A DNA stretch of 64,000 bases from Rhabdornis inornatus. Taxonomy: Eukaryota; Chordata; Aves; Passeriformes; Rhabdornithidae. The position numbers were made by a program, and so were the translations under genes. Where the stretch lies: contig VWZS01002413.1 of the NCBI GenBank assembly GCA_013397075.1, forward strand, positions 104,876 to 168,875. The letters run 5' to 3'. The notes under the pieces are model-generated. The model saw only the letters and a program-made list of their open reading frames with translations. It was not told the DNA's origin and searched no databases. Within the stretch, counting starts at the first letter, position 1; every line of letters starts with the position of its first letter. Below, in pieces: positions 13,075-24,545 of the stretch.

Positions 13075-13345
13075 GGTGCGCAGGGGTCTCCGGGCCAGCA
13101 CATGGGTGCCCAGGGTGTCCCGAGCATGGGTGGGCACGGCAGTGGGGCAGGGGCAGCTGCCGGGAGAGCCCCGCTCGCCTCGCACAGCTCCGCGGACCAG
13201 GACACCTGAGAAGTGCTGGCCGGGGAGGCAGGAGCGGATCCAAGCCCAGCCAGCCGGGCTCCACAGCGCTTCCCCTGGGTCCTAAGCATCCTCCGGCCCC
13301 GGCGGCTCCTGGTGACACGCACCAGCTCCACGGCACATTAAAAGC
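13075..13345 (-). promoter_or_regulatory. USH1G: Probable USH1G 5' UTR and promoter region
   Basis: GC-rich sequence directly upstream of the USH1G ATG, with a TTTTAAT string on the minus strand about 260 bases upstream of the start that could be a weak TATA element. The transcription start cannot be read from sequence alone. Confidence 0.35.
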
Positions 13346-13691
13346 TCCAATTAAGCAGCATCGCTCTGTTGGGCTCAGCACGGGGGCACACAGCAGCAAT
13401 TCACCAGGTTTACGTGTCCCCAAAGCAGAGCAGGCTGTCAGGAAGGCTGCTGGGTTGTATCCTGCCGTGTTCCAGAGCTACCCCATCCCAAGCAAAGGGC
13501 AGCCAGAGGAGGAACAGTGGGTCAGTGGAGCAGATGCCCCACGGCCTCCACTCACAGCCTTGTCAGAGCTGGGACCTGGAGAGATAATCCTGCTGTGTGT
13601 GGAGTTGGCTGAGAGCAGTTTGGTGACTGATTTCAAAGTAATACCACGGTTGTTCACAGCTCAGCTTTTCCTCACTAAAAAGTAAACCATA

Positions 13692-13712
13692 TAAATTTAT
13701 TTATTTATTTAT
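13692..13712. repeat. (TTTA)n microsatellite
   Basis: Four successive TTTA units at 13696-13711 with an A/T-rich edge. It lies in the USH1G-OTOP2 spacer. Confidence 0.8.
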
Positions 13713-14744
13713 GTCTCTCCCTAATGTCACTAGGAAGACAACAGCAGACCCAGTCACCATCCCTATCCCCCCCACCATCTACCCTGCCTATACCCACAGA
13801 ATTCTGCTTTCCGAGGAATTGCCCAACAAACTGCAGAACGGCAATCTGATAAACCAAGGAAACTCACAACGTCTGGAAACATTCCCTTCCTCACCTCTTT
13901 TCCCTCTCTGGAGACTAAAAACCCCTAACCCTGTGTGTAACTCAGTACTCCACTGCAATGTGCAGGGGGTGCAGTGTTCAGCCTCTGGTGTCTTTTCTGC
14001 TGACACAGAATTCCTGGCGGGGTGAGACCCTCGGGGAGCTGGACAGCCCCAGGCAGTGTCTCCAGCACAGCGTTCCCGGTTCCCGGGCACCCTCTGCTGT
14101 TGGAAAAGTGGAGCCAAGCCTGGATGTTGACCGAAGCACGAAGCTGTCCCAATACATTACACCCAAGGGTGAATAGATGGATTGTATCCCCTGGGACATG
14201 CTGACATGGAGGAGGCATTTCCTGCTGCTCTCTTGTTCATTTTATCTATAATGTCCTAACTCTGGGAATGGAGATCTCCAGGGCTGTTCTCTGTGTGTGT
14301 GACCATGGACAAGCACAGGATTTGGAGAGGGTGAAGACAGAGCCATCAGATGGGTGAGAAACGGGAGGAGAGTGGAAAAATAGGAAAGACTGTAAGACAG
14401 CATCAGGGGGGCTTGGAAGGCGATGAGCAGAGAGGAACTAAAACAGCAAGAAAGGCAGCTTATTTTTGTAAGGAAAAAAAAATGTCCCAAGATAGGAGGG
14501 TGGCCCTAAAGCAGTGCCAGGTGCACCCACGCAAGCTGCAGTGATTAATCCCTGGGTGACTGACACAGTGTCAGCGTCCTGGCTGCCCGGGGACACCTGG
14601 AAGTGCATCAGAGCCAAGGTCTGCTCCCTGCGGGCTTTGCTTACCTCAACAGGTTCCTTTGCACCAGCTCAGCCTCCCTAGGCAAGTCCTCATGGGATGT
14701 AGTAGCCACTGAGGTTTTTGTTGATGGGATCCCTGCAGGTGAAA

Positions 14745-14900
14745 AGCAGCAGAGTAATATCTGCAATTCATTACTGACGTTATTTAATGATTCTTGTATT
14801 GCTATTAATTAAATTTGTTGGCTGCCAGGGGGACTGGGAGCATTGCCCGAGGCAGTAAACACTCTTTCCTCTGTTGCTGGCTGGTAAGGACAAAAGAGGC
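14745..14900. promoter_or_regulatory. AT-rich island upstream of OTOP2, possible enhancer
   Basis: Carries GCAATTCATTA, ATTTAATGATT, ATTAATTAAAT and GTAAACA, i.e. homeodomain/POU-like and forkhead cores, inside GC-rich flanks and between two divergent genes, one of which (USH1G) is a hair-cell gene. A role is inferred only; motif searches at this level are weak evidence. Confidence 0.2.
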
Positions 14901-16755
14901 AGGGTAAACCAGCACGTTTAGCCCGAGGGGCCTCTGAACCTCTGGCCTCTGCAAAACATCATTATCAGCTCGGATTTACTTCTGGGAGGCCCGGGCTTCC
15001 CCTGGGAAAGGCTGCAGACTGAGAAAAGCTCAACCACTTCCAAAAGGAATCCTCAGCAGAGGCCAGGCAGGGCAGAGCTGGTGCAGCTGGTGGCAGCACA
15101 GGAGGGACACACAGAGCTCTCTGGGCTGGAGAGTGGATCCTGAGCTCTTCTTCCCCATCCCACACAGGTTTGGTGCTGTACCTGCAGTGCAGCAAGAAGG
15201 ACACAAGCGGGCAGGAATGAGACTGAGCTCCAAAAGAGCCATTTCAAGGACTAGAACTTGTCCCTGTCCACCCAGAACTGCCGTGGGACTCCTGTAGCTC
15301 CCCCACAAAACTGGATGAAAGGGACCTTGAGCAGAAACTGTCCCCTTACCAGACAAACGTTTAAATCATATCTGCCCCGTGGTTTGTGACACGGTTACTC
15401 CTTGGAAGGAGAGGAGTTAAGGTCCTGAGGTCCAGAGAAAGGTGATCCCACCCTGAAAAAGCAAAGGCAGTGCGTCAGCAAAGGAGAACAAATTCTGGTC
15501 CCTAAATCCTGCCCTTTTCTAGTGCTAAACCTTCCTCGTTGATGACACCATGGGTGGGAAAGGATTGAGTTACCCGTGGCACTGAACACGCACAAATGTA
15601 AATTTCTTCCTTTTCCTCAAGAACCTTCTAGACATGGAGTGGACTGATTTGAATAGCATAGGGTGGGGCACAGTGTTTATTCTGCTCCAGCAAGCGGAAA
15701 GCCAAGCACAAAATCATCACCAAAGATAAGTTCATCACCTAAACCATCACCTCTCAAGGGAAGAGACCTCATGCATGTAGGGAGAGATGGATTTGGTGGG
15801 GTGGCCTTGCTCTGTGGTGGCCATGACCCTGTGACCGAGCAGTCCATGCCATGCTTAGCAGTGTTGTCAACTCATGCTCTTGCTAAGTAAATAGCTCTTA
15901 TCTCCTCATCTCTTTCCAGCTTCCCCAAAATCAGCTGTTGCACAAAATGGATCACATGAGTTTCTCTGAGAAGCCCATGAAGCCCTGCTGTCAGTTCCAG
16001 ACATGGTATAAATTACAGAGACGTCCCAACAGGTATAAATTCTTCAACTGACCAAGCTGCAGCAACAGGGAAACTTCTCAGCCTGGCAGGAGCTAAGATT
16101 TGGATCCCAGGCAGCAGAACAGGTTGGTGGAATGGCTTTGTTTGGATGGTTAATTCACTTTATTTCGTGCTTTTCACTGAGAATCAATGAAATGCCAAAT
16201 TTGGCACAGGCAAGGGGCTTTAGAGGCCATGACAACTCAGGTAGTTCACACCCTTCCTGCAGAAACTGCTACAAATTAGGATGTGATGGTCCAAAGATTC
16301 CCCGGGGGTTTCTTACCTTTCTTCAGAAAGGAAGTATAACAATTTCTCGGAATGCTGAGTGTTTGACATTTAGAATTTAAACCACACTGGCTGTTTGCCC
16401 CAGGATATTTGATCCTGTGAGTGCTTTTTGGTGCTTTTCCAAATCTTGCGTCAATAAACATATAAATGTTGTGTGACCAATTAGATGCGCTTCATTAAAC
16501 TGACCTGGGACCTACCTAAGCAAGAGCATCTTAAGTCAAAAAAGCCTTCAGGGAACCAGGAAAGGAAAGTTTGAAAATGAGCTCATCTCTCTTCTTGCAC
16601 TCCCTGCCTCAGCCTTCCCTGTTCCTGTGATACATCCTGTCCCCCTCATCACGTGTCCTGCTTTGGCCCAGTCCTGGGCTGTCCCAAATGCTCCTCTCAC
16701 TCATGGGCCTCTCTTCCCAGCAGCACTGACCCTCAGGCAGAGCCTTGGCTGAACC

Positions 16756-17152
16756 ATGACCGAGGAGCCCGGGCGGAAGGACAGCGAGCTCGGACACCCG
16801 CACTGCAGCATGGGCTGCGGACACAAGGACGACAAAGCCAGCCTGGCTTCGAGCCAGATAGCATCTTTCAGCCACCAGCCCCCCTCCACTCCTGCCTCCA
16901 AGGAGGTGTGGAAGAAGGGTGGCCGCATGTTCTCCATCCTGCTGGCCGTGCACTTGGCCCTGCTGGCCTGCACACTGGTGAGCAGCGGGGCTTTCGAGAA
17001 GATCGCCGTGCATGACTACGATGTCTTCTTCCTGCTGACTGTCATGATGCTGATTGTCATCATCTGGATCATCTTCTACCTCGCCGGCACCTCCCGATGC
17101 CCGGGTGCCATCCTGGGCAAGGACTCCCACGCCGGGCCCATCTGGCTGAGAG
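16756..17152 (+). CDS. OTOP2: OTOP2 coding exon 1
   Basis: Residues 1-132: a Cys/His-rich N-terminal tail, then helices 1 and 2. Donor AGAG|GTAGGT, phase 1. The TCTTCCCAG acceptor-like site at 16712-16720 suggests that this exon also has a spliced 5' UTR part. Confidence 0.92.
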
Positions 17153-20100
17153 GTAGGTGCTGGACTGGAGGGGAGATACAGGGTGGACAGTTCATGGCAG
17201 CATCAGTTATTACAAGGGAAGCAGCAAAGATCTGGGCACAGCCTCTTCCTGCTGATGGACTGGGTCATGGCATCATGCCCTGCTTCAGGTCAGCTCCTGG
17301 TGCCTGCACTGGGTTCACTGCCAGGTCTCCCTGAATCCACAAAGGTTCTTTGTAACTCACACCAGGATCTCTCCTGCTGCTTTTGCAAGAGCTGTTAGCC
17401 CCAGTATACCAGGCTGATTGAAAATCACTTCCAGCCAAAATTATTGCATTATTTTGTTGCTGCCAAGATAATTTGGGTGCTGGGAGAGGAAAAACAGCAG
17501 TAGAAGCAAAGCCTCTTCATGACATTTCCTCTTCTTCCTCTTATCCATCTGCATTAGCCCATGTGTGCCCACATCTGTCCAACCACAGATATTTTTGTTC
17601 CCCAACAGGAGGCCTGATCCTATTTGCCATTTTCAGCCTTGTCATGGATGTGTTCAAAATAGGATATTACTCAAGCTTCTACAGCTGCCTGTCTGCAATC
17701 AAAATCATCTACCCCATTGTGCAGGCAATATTTGTGATTGTCCAGGTGAGATGTTTGGGCTCTCTCTTGAGGAGCAGTAGAGAGACACAGGCACCAGTGG
17801 AAGGAGCTCTGATCTCCTGGATTTAGTTCAAGTGCCCCCACAGCAAATGCAAGGGTTTAATTCAGCCCCCATCCAACTCACATTTTCTCCCTCCAGCTAC
17901 GACAGCTCCCATCTATGGAACTCACTCTAAGTCAATGATTTAAACTTGTTACCATCCCATGACATTTTTGTCACAAACTCTGAGCAGCCCCCAGCCAGCC
18001 AGGCCTCCTTTCCCATGAAGAACAGAGGAGGAGAAGGACAGTCAAGGCAGGGGCTACCTTGCAGTTTGAGGGCCCACACAGAGGACCCCCTGCTCTGGGG
18101 CAATGCCAGGGAGGGAAGAGATCAGAGAGGGACAATTTAGACAGAGCAAGGAGTGGCTGTGGGCAGAGCAATGGCAGTGGGAGCAAAGAAAGAATGTCCA
18201 GCAGAGGGCCAGCATTATGAACTAGGCTGAGCCCAGATGGACCCAAGCAAAAGAGGCTCCAGCTTGCTCTCTGCTCTGCAGGGAGATCCCCCCTTCAGAG
18301 GTATGTACTTTGCTTTCTTGTTTCACTGGAAATAACAACTTCTTTTCTTTCCCCTGCAGACATATTTCCTGTGGGTCTCTGCTAAAGACTGCATCCACGT
18401 GCACCTGAACGTTACCAGGTGAGCACTGCTGCTCCTTGAATCCCACTGGCCCAGCAGACCTGGGTCCCCACAAGCACTCTCTACTCTCTCACACAGCTAA
18501 GATGTAACCAGGGGATAATCCGTTAATGCTGTCCAAAACTAAACCTGCTCAATAGCCAGCTAAACTTGGATCCCAGCTCAAGCAGTTGTGGTTAATGACC
18601 TGTGGATCTATCAGGGTTGGGATTCAATTCAAGAATAAAAGCATTACTCAAAGCAGATAGTATTAAATAAATAATTATCATTAAATAATGATTCATAGTT
18701 GACTTTTTCTTCCCTGGTAAGAAAACTATGCAGTGGGCAAGCCTCAGGCTAAAATAAGATCTTATTCACTTTTGCAAGACTGGATCTGCTGGAGACCAAT
18801 TCTATTAGTTTATTCACTATTGAGAAGCTCTTTCAAAAGCAACAATGGGGATCAAGGCTTGCTAATTCTCGTGAGCATGGACAAAAAATAGGAAGAGAGT
18901 GAGGGGCAGCAAAGAAAGCATCAAGATTTCTAGCCTGGGCCACTGGAGTCCCCACACCACTTCAGGCAGATGCCACAGTCCCTCTGAGCACACCTAAGCC
19001 ATGGATGGGAGAAACATGGCCTAGAGCCACTGCTTTAATGTCACAAGCCTTCTCCTCCTCCTGCAGGTGTGGCTTGATGCTAACGCTGACTACAAACCTG
19101 GCAGTGTGGATGTCAGCAGTGACAGACGAGTCTGTCCACAAGGCACATTCAAAGCTGAAGAAAAACATGACAGAGGAAATCTTCAGGTGGCTCCTGAAAG
19201 GTAATCTGCCTCTTTGCAAAGCCATCTGGTCCAGGGAGAGATCCTATCAGGTAGAAGTCAGATTTTATTCCTTTTCAGAAGGTCTGTTTAGAGCTGGAGG
19301 TACCTTTAACAGGGCTGGTTTGTTAACAGCCAGGCTAGAGGTTCATTTCCTAACCTCTGCCAGAGAAGAGTCACAGAGGTGGAAGACTGTACAAATGGGA
19401 TGGGATTGAAGAAGGGACGGAAAAAGAAAGATTTAACCTGACCGTTAACTTTTTAAGAAAGAAACTGGGCACAAGAAAGCTGAGGGTGGAGTGTCCTTGT
19501 TTTCAAAGTGGGTACATATTCTTTTGTCCTTTGTCATGATTTTCACTGCCCCCAAACATCCTGTTCTTCAGGGAGGAGTGTTGTCTCCTTGTTTTAATAC
19601 CAGGGCATCTGTTTGGTTTTGCCTTTTCAGTGGGAATGAGAAGCAGTTCAGTTGAAGAATGCAATTGCAACAGCCAAATCTGCCAGATCTTCAAAAATGG
19701 CTACTTTTGGCTGTACCCCTTTAACATTGAGTACAGTCTCTTTGCCTCTGCCATGGTCTATGTCATGTGGAAGAACGTTGGACGCTTCATAGACCAGCAC
19801 TCCCACCACATTCAGCACTTGAAGTTCAGGCTCTTCAGAAGGACCTTCTTTGTAGGCATCATGTTGGGCCTCATCATCCTCGTGAGTGGTTTGGGAGTCC
19901 TCATCCTCTATGAGGTGCAGGTAAATTCCAGCACGGAATCCAGCAAGAAGAGCCAAGCACTCACCATGTACTACATCTTCAACATTGTTTGTCTGAGCCT
20001 AATGTCTCTTGTCTGCATTGGTGGCTCCATCATCTACCGGTTTGACAAGAGGGACATGGACCGGCACAAGAACCCCACCAGGACCCTGGATGTGGCCCTG

Positions 20101-21322
20101 CTGATGGGGGCAGCCTTGGGGCAATATGCCATTTCCTACTACTCCATTGTGGCCATCGTGGCCAGCACGCCAAGGGACACCATCAGCGCGCTCAACCTCA
20201 CCTACGCCCTGCTCATGATCGCCCAGCACACCTTCCAGAACGTCTTCATCATCGAGGGGCTCCACCGGCAGCCCCCCAAGGAGGACTGCAAGCACGAGGC
20301 TCACCAGAAGGATCTCTATGGGCTCACCTTTGTCAACATCAACGCCGTGTCCCTGCGGGTGCCCGACACCGGCAGCACCTTGGCCACCGGCACCGCGCCT
20401 GGCACGGAAGCCACGCACGCTTCTGACCTGGTGAGGTCCCTCACTGCCCCCAAGAAGATGAACTGGAGGAGGAAGTTCTTGAGGGAGATCTCCATGTTCC
20501 TGCTGCTGAGCAATATCATAGTGAGTACACGCAGGGAGAAGAGTTTGTGGGGGAAGGAGAGGGCTACAAGCACAAGGGAGAAGGGTCTGTGAGGGAAAGG
20601 GTGTGGTCTTTGGAAAAACAGTCCTTTCTGTGCCTCTGCTAGGCAGAAAATACATTATATTTATATATTTTATGTGTGTATACATATATATATTTTATAT
20701 ATTTATAAATATAGTTATATCTACATATAATAGTTATATTTATGAATGCAGAATTCTGTTTCCCTTGTTGCCTGAAAAAAAACCCAGCAACTTCCCTGAA
20801 GTTAGGACATTTCAGGCTACATCAACAGACCTGTCACTTATCACCAGAATATCAGACACAAGAGGTGGATGCAAGAGAATAATCAGTTTCAGCATTATTA
20901 CTGTGTATTAGTGGATGTGTGGGATTGCTTATAAAAAGCAATAAATTACATTAAACTGTTCCCTTCGACCCCCAAAGAAAGGATGTAAAGTGACAAATAC
21001 CTGGGGTGAAGTCTGGGTTTTCTTGAGAAATGGCAACACATCTCTTCTCGAAACCCATGGCTAGGAGGTTGCTCCTTTCCTGGGCAGCTGTGGCTGTAGG
21101 TCCCTGACATACCACACACCTTTCTCACTGTTCTCCTGTTTCCTCCCACAGCTCTGGATCATGCCAGCCTTTGGTGCCCGGCCTCAGTTTGACAACGACA
21201 CAGAACTGAACTTCTATGGTGATTCCATGTGGCCGGCCATCGTGGACATTTGCCTGCCCTTTGGGATCTTCTACCGAATGCACGCTGTGGCCAGTTTGCT
21301 GGAGGTCTACATCATGTCCTAA
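16756..21322 (+). CDS. OTOP2: OTOP2, otopetrin-2 proton channel
   Basis: Six coding exons (16756-17152, 17609-17745, 18360-18418, 19067-19200, 19631-20520, 21152-21322) join in phases 1, 0, 2, 1, 0 to give 595 aa (human 562). Otopetrins are dimeric twelve-helix proton-selective channels. Helix-like segments are visible at residues about 57-78, 88-112, 134-155 and onward, and the family blocks YPFNIEYSLFA, YVMWKNVGRF, NPTRTLDVALLMGAALGQY, AQHTFQNVFIIEGLHR and the C-terminal PFGIFYRMHAV are all present. Assignment to OTOP2 rather than OTOP1/3 rests on the recalled human OTOP2 sequence and on position next to USH1G. OTOP2 is reported to conduct over a broad pH range and is strong in gut epithelium. 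The start is the ATG in AACCATGACC, 36 bases after an acceptor-like site. No truncation or frameshift is seen. Confidence 0.95.
17609..17745 (+). CDS. OTOP2: OTOP2 coding exon 2
   Basis: 137 bases, residues 133-178 (helix 3 and part of helix 4). Acceptor CCCCAACAG, donor CCAG|GTGAGA, phase 0 at the end. OTOP3 exon 2 has the same length. Confidence 0.94.
18360..18418 (+). CDS. OTOP2: OTOP2 coding exon 3
   Basis: 59 bases encoding TYFLWVSAKDCIHVHLNVT plus two bases of an Arg codon. Acceptor TTTCCCCTGCAG, donor CCAG|GTGAGC, phase 2. Confidence 0.94.
19067..19200 (+). CDS. OTOP2: OTOP2 coding exon 4
   Basis: 134 bases, the end of codon 198 through residue 242 plus one base: helix 5 (CGLMLTLTTNLAVWM) and the variable loop, with an NMT glycosylation sequon. 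Donor AAAG|GTAATC, phase 1. Confidence 0.92.
19631..20520 (+). CDS. OTOP2: OTOP2 coding exon 5
   Basis: 890 bases, residues 243-539, helices 6-10 and the start of 11. Acceptor GCCTTTTCAG, donor ATCATA|GTGAGT, phase 0. It contains the diagnostic block NPTRTLDVALLMGAALGQY. Confidence 0.95.
20521..21151 (+). other. OTOP2: OTOP2 intron 5 with AT-rich tract
   Basis: GT-AG intron. Its 5' part (20648-20744) is almost pure A/T with TATATA-type alternation; the remainder is unremarkable. Confidence 0.85.
20648..20744. repeat. AT-rich low-complexity tract
   Basis: Irregular TA/TTTATA alternation with a few G and C bases, lying in OTOP2 intron 5. Likely a decayed TA microsatellite. Confidence 0.8.
21152..21322 (+). 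CDS. OTOP2: OTOP2 coding exon 6
   Basis: 171 bases, residues 540-595 and TAA. Acceptor TCCTCCCACAG. Encodes LWIMPAFGARP and the last helix ending in SLLEVYIMS, close to the recalled mammalian OTOP2 end. Confidence 0.95.
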   Translation, partial: LWIMPAFGARPQFDNDTELNFYGDSMWPAIVDICLPFGIFYRMHAVASLLEVYIMS

Positions 21323-22118
21323 AGAGCTCCCTTGCAAGGAAGATGAGATCCTCCTCAAGCAATCCACCCTCTTCCTGTCCCAGGGCTGGGAAGCTGCTCA
21401 GATGTTCCCAGGGGTCTCCAGCACTGCCTGAATTATGTCCCCTTGCAGTGTTGGGGCATTTGTGAACTGTCAGAGAAGATCATCCAAACATAGTCCAGAT
21501 TTTATTTTTGCTACTTGTGTATGGATGTGCCTGTGTGTGTCTGAAGTTCTTACAGCTTAAAAGAGAACAGATTAAAAAAAAAAGGGAAGGTATCTAGGGG
21601 GATCATGGTGATGACCCTTGGTTCATGCAGAGACTCACCTTCCTTGTGAAGCCTGTTCACTCCATGCCACTGATGGACTCTCCAGAGTGTTCTCAGCACC
21701 CTTGGGCAGTCAGAGCCTCCCTGCACACAGAGAACTGGAGAGTGCAAGGGGCTGACACAGGCCTAGAAGGACAGAAAGTGAAACCACTTCACCTCCTGGT
21801 ATGGCCAGTCGGAAATCACTCCCCTGCAGAGATGTGAAAAACAAACTGGTGACCACCGAAGGCTTTGGGAAACATTTTAATCTTTCCTCTCTGTATTGCC
21901 CATGTGTATGGGCCCTCTCAACCCTTCCCTGTGCCAGCCCCTGCCTTCCATCTCCAGGGAAGCTTCACTGCAGCCTCTTCTTCCCAAGGAGGGAGAGCTG
22001 TGCATGTGGTCCTAGGCTAGCCCTGATATGGGATTGCTTTAGCACACTTTTTTCTCAGCTTTCCTGAATCAGGGCTCAAGAATCATAAAGATGATGTGGG
22101 CAATACAGTCTGGGGGAT

Positions 22119-22124
22119 AATAAA
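22119..22124 (+). terminator. OTOP2: OTOP2 poly(A) signal, proximal candidate
   Basis: AATAAA about 800 bases after the stop, directly followed by a T-rich tract that could act as a downstream element. Confidence 0.5.
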
Positions 22125-22128
22125 GAGA

Positions 22129-22162
22129 TTTTTCTTTTTTCTTTTTCTCTTTTTTCTTTTTT
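22129..22162 (+). repeat. Polypyrimidine (T/C) tract
   Basis: Runs of T interrupted by single C bases immediately after the proximal OTOP2 poly(A) hexamer. Confidence 0.85.
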
Positions 22163-22591
22163 AAATACATAATGATTTTTTTTAATATATGAACATTTTT
22201 GTATGCAAAGTTATTTATTGATTTTCACTGTAACTGAGCTCCTGAAGGGACCCTATGACACAGAAATCAATGCAATGCTGTGGCCGGTTTGATCTCCTGT
22301 GCCCTGAAGGGATGCTTGTGCTGCACCCTCAAGCCTGTGGGTGCTTTGAGGCTTAGAGCACAGCCCTGCACCCAGACCCTGACTCAGGTTTCTGGGTGCC
22401 TGCAGCTCTCCATGAACCACTGAATGACTGAGGGGGCTTTCAGAGCAGGAGTCCTGGGCTGCAGGAGATAGAAATGGGCCCATCTGCTGTACCCAGCATC
22501 CAAGCAGAGCCTCAGAAAACCCTCCCTGCCACAACAGGAGGATGCATGTCACACTGGCACAGCTGAGCTCTGTTTGCATCCTGAGAAATCA

Positions 22592-22650
22592 GGGTTTAAC
22601 TGTTCTAATAAAGGCTTTATTGTTCCATCAGGGTTTATCGTTCCAATAAA
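22592..22650 (+). repeat. Three imperfect ~20-bp tandem units with two AATAAA signals
   Basis: Units begin GGGTTTAACTGTTC (22592-22612), GGCTTTATTGTTCC (22613-22630) and GGGTTTATCGTTCC (22631-22650). The first and third end in AATAAA (22607-22612 and 22645-22650). They may be distal poly(A) signals of OTOP2. Confidence 0.75.
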
Positions 22651-24514
22651 AAACACTGCAGAGGGGGCAGAAACCATCCAGCCTTTCCCTATGGACGTGT
22701 GCGCATCTGCCAAAGGAAAAATAATGAATGGAAATCATGGTACTTGAAATGGAGTGATGCAATTTTCCACCCCACAGCCCAGGCCAACGTGTTTGCAACT
22801 ACCTTCCCCTCCAAGCCCAGATCACCAAACCAGCAGGGACCAGTGCCTCTGGCTGGTCTGACACCAGTGTCCCTATCTGCCAGCAGCCCTTCTCTGAACT
22901 GGGTAAAACATGGGGGAAACCACAATTTCCCCTGCCCTCAGAGGGGCTCCAGCACTGATCCAGCATCTCCACTTGGGTCAATCCTTCCCCTCACCAGCCT
23001 GGAAGTCTTTCCAAGCCCGACTGACCCTGCAAAGGCATGGTTCTATTTTTACCATTGATCTGGTAAAGATAAAATCTTTCTCTAGAAACCTTACCTTTCC
23101 TAAAACAAAAGCCTCATTATTCTGTGGCTCCTGCAGTTGAAATTAAGTCAGAAAAGAGACGCAAGCAGTGCAGACGTCAGTCCTGCTTACAGCTCCACAC
23201 ATTGTTCAAGCCCAAGCTGCTGAACACACACAGGGGCAGAAAACACTTTTAATCACTCAATCTGTTCCAAGGGGGCACACTGGGTTTCCTCCTGCGTGCT
23301 CTTGCTGGTTCCTGCTCCCAGGTTCCCAGGAATGGGTGCACTGGGTCAAGCAGGACACACTTTGAACTGCTCTTTTCTTCTGGACAGCTATTGTAGGGGC
23401 ACTTCCAGGGCCAAATAGACTCAAGATGGGTGTCAGGAGAAACCCTGACAGCAGCTCTGATACAGGCAATAATCCCAAATCAACCACTCCAGGGTGGTAG
23501 GTCAGCTGGAACCACAACATCCAACCACAGTCCTGTTGGGATAAACCAAAACATTCTGGGGATGGCAGAGGCTCCACAAGGATCCCTGGCTAACCTGAGG
23601 TAGCTCCAGGCTGCAAGCGTAGGGACGACAGGGGCTTCCAACCAAGGGCTGAATTCTTCTTCTGCCCTCCAGCCACAAACACATACCCTGGGAGAAGCAG
23701 TAGATTGGGAAAGAGATAGTGAACACCAGCTATACACCAAAAAAAAGGAGTATATAAATACAGGGGGGTATATATATAGCCAGAGGGAAAGTGAGCACAA
23801 CTGCAACAAAGGAAAAAAAAAAAAGAACTCTAAAATCCAAACCCTGAGAAAACTCCACTGTAAACCTTCTTGTGTGCTCAAGGATATGAGAAGGTGTCAG
23901 CTCATGGTCCGTTACTGTGCAAAGGGGTGTGCTCCAAGGCTGATGGAGAATCATCCAAATGTTCCTGGGCAACTCCTTGGCACATCCAGTCTCCCAGGTG
24001 TGTCACCCAAACCCAGGCACACCCCTGGAGCAGACACTGCCACATCCTAAGTGCACAAATCCATGCCTTTCCGTGGGATTCCCCTCTGGCAGGTGATGCA
24101 GCTGAGTGCTGCTGGCTGCTCCACCATTGCCCCTTTCCCCCCAGACCTGGGACACAGCTCCTCACAGCCCAGTTAATGAGTGGGATGCATCTTCTTGATG
24201 GAGGGTTTGGTGGAAGGGGGGGACACCACAAGTTACACAAAGGGATCATGCTTGGCCCTTTGTATACACATCCTTGTGTCAGATCCCTGCAGAAAAGCAC
24301 TGTTGGTAGCTCTGTCTTCTGTGCCTGGAAGGAGGGAAACTGAGGCATGGGAGCTGGGTGAACAGAGAGCCTGTCAGAGCAGAGAATGAGGCTGAGCCCC
24401 AAGGCCACCAGCAGCATCTTGCTGCCTGCTCCTGCCAGAGCATTCTTATGGAGCAGAGATCCCATCCCCTTTAAGGAACGGGGAACCAGGACAGAGATGT
24501 GCCCTCAGGGTGAC

Positions 24515-24545
24515 TGTTTAAATAGCAGGCACTGCTATTTAAACA
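24515..24545. repeat. Perfect 14-bp inverted repeat, 3-bp spacer
   Basis: The left arm TGTTTAAATAGCAG (24515-24528) and right arm CTGCTATTTAAACA (24532-24545) are exact reverse complements around GCA. Each arm holds a MEF2-like CTATTTAAA core. It is too short for a microRNA precursor by itself. Confidence 0.9.

Larger units (their letters stand above)
13075..16755. other. Divergent intergenic spacer between USH1G and OTOP2
   Basis: No coding exon is seen. The first 250 bases next to USH1G are GC-rich and should hold its 5' UTR and promoter. A (TTTA) microsatellite lies at 13692-13712 and an AT-rich island at 14745-14900. The last 36 bases before the OTOP2 ATG follow an acceptor-like site, so an OTOP2 non-coding first exon probably lies somewhere in this spacer or upstream. 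Confidence 0.7.
21323..22650 (+). other. OTOP2: OTOP2 3' UTR region
   Basis: Non-coding sequence from the stop codon to the last of three AATAAA hexamers. A pyrimidine-rich tract (22129-22162) directly follows the first hexamer. No other gene is recognised. Confidence 0.6.

Noticed and set aside
19999..20685. Minus-strand open frame of 228 codons opposite OTOP2 exon 5
   Set aside because: Antisense shadow of a GC-rich coding exon; low-complexity Gly/Val/Asp repeats mirror the sense codons.
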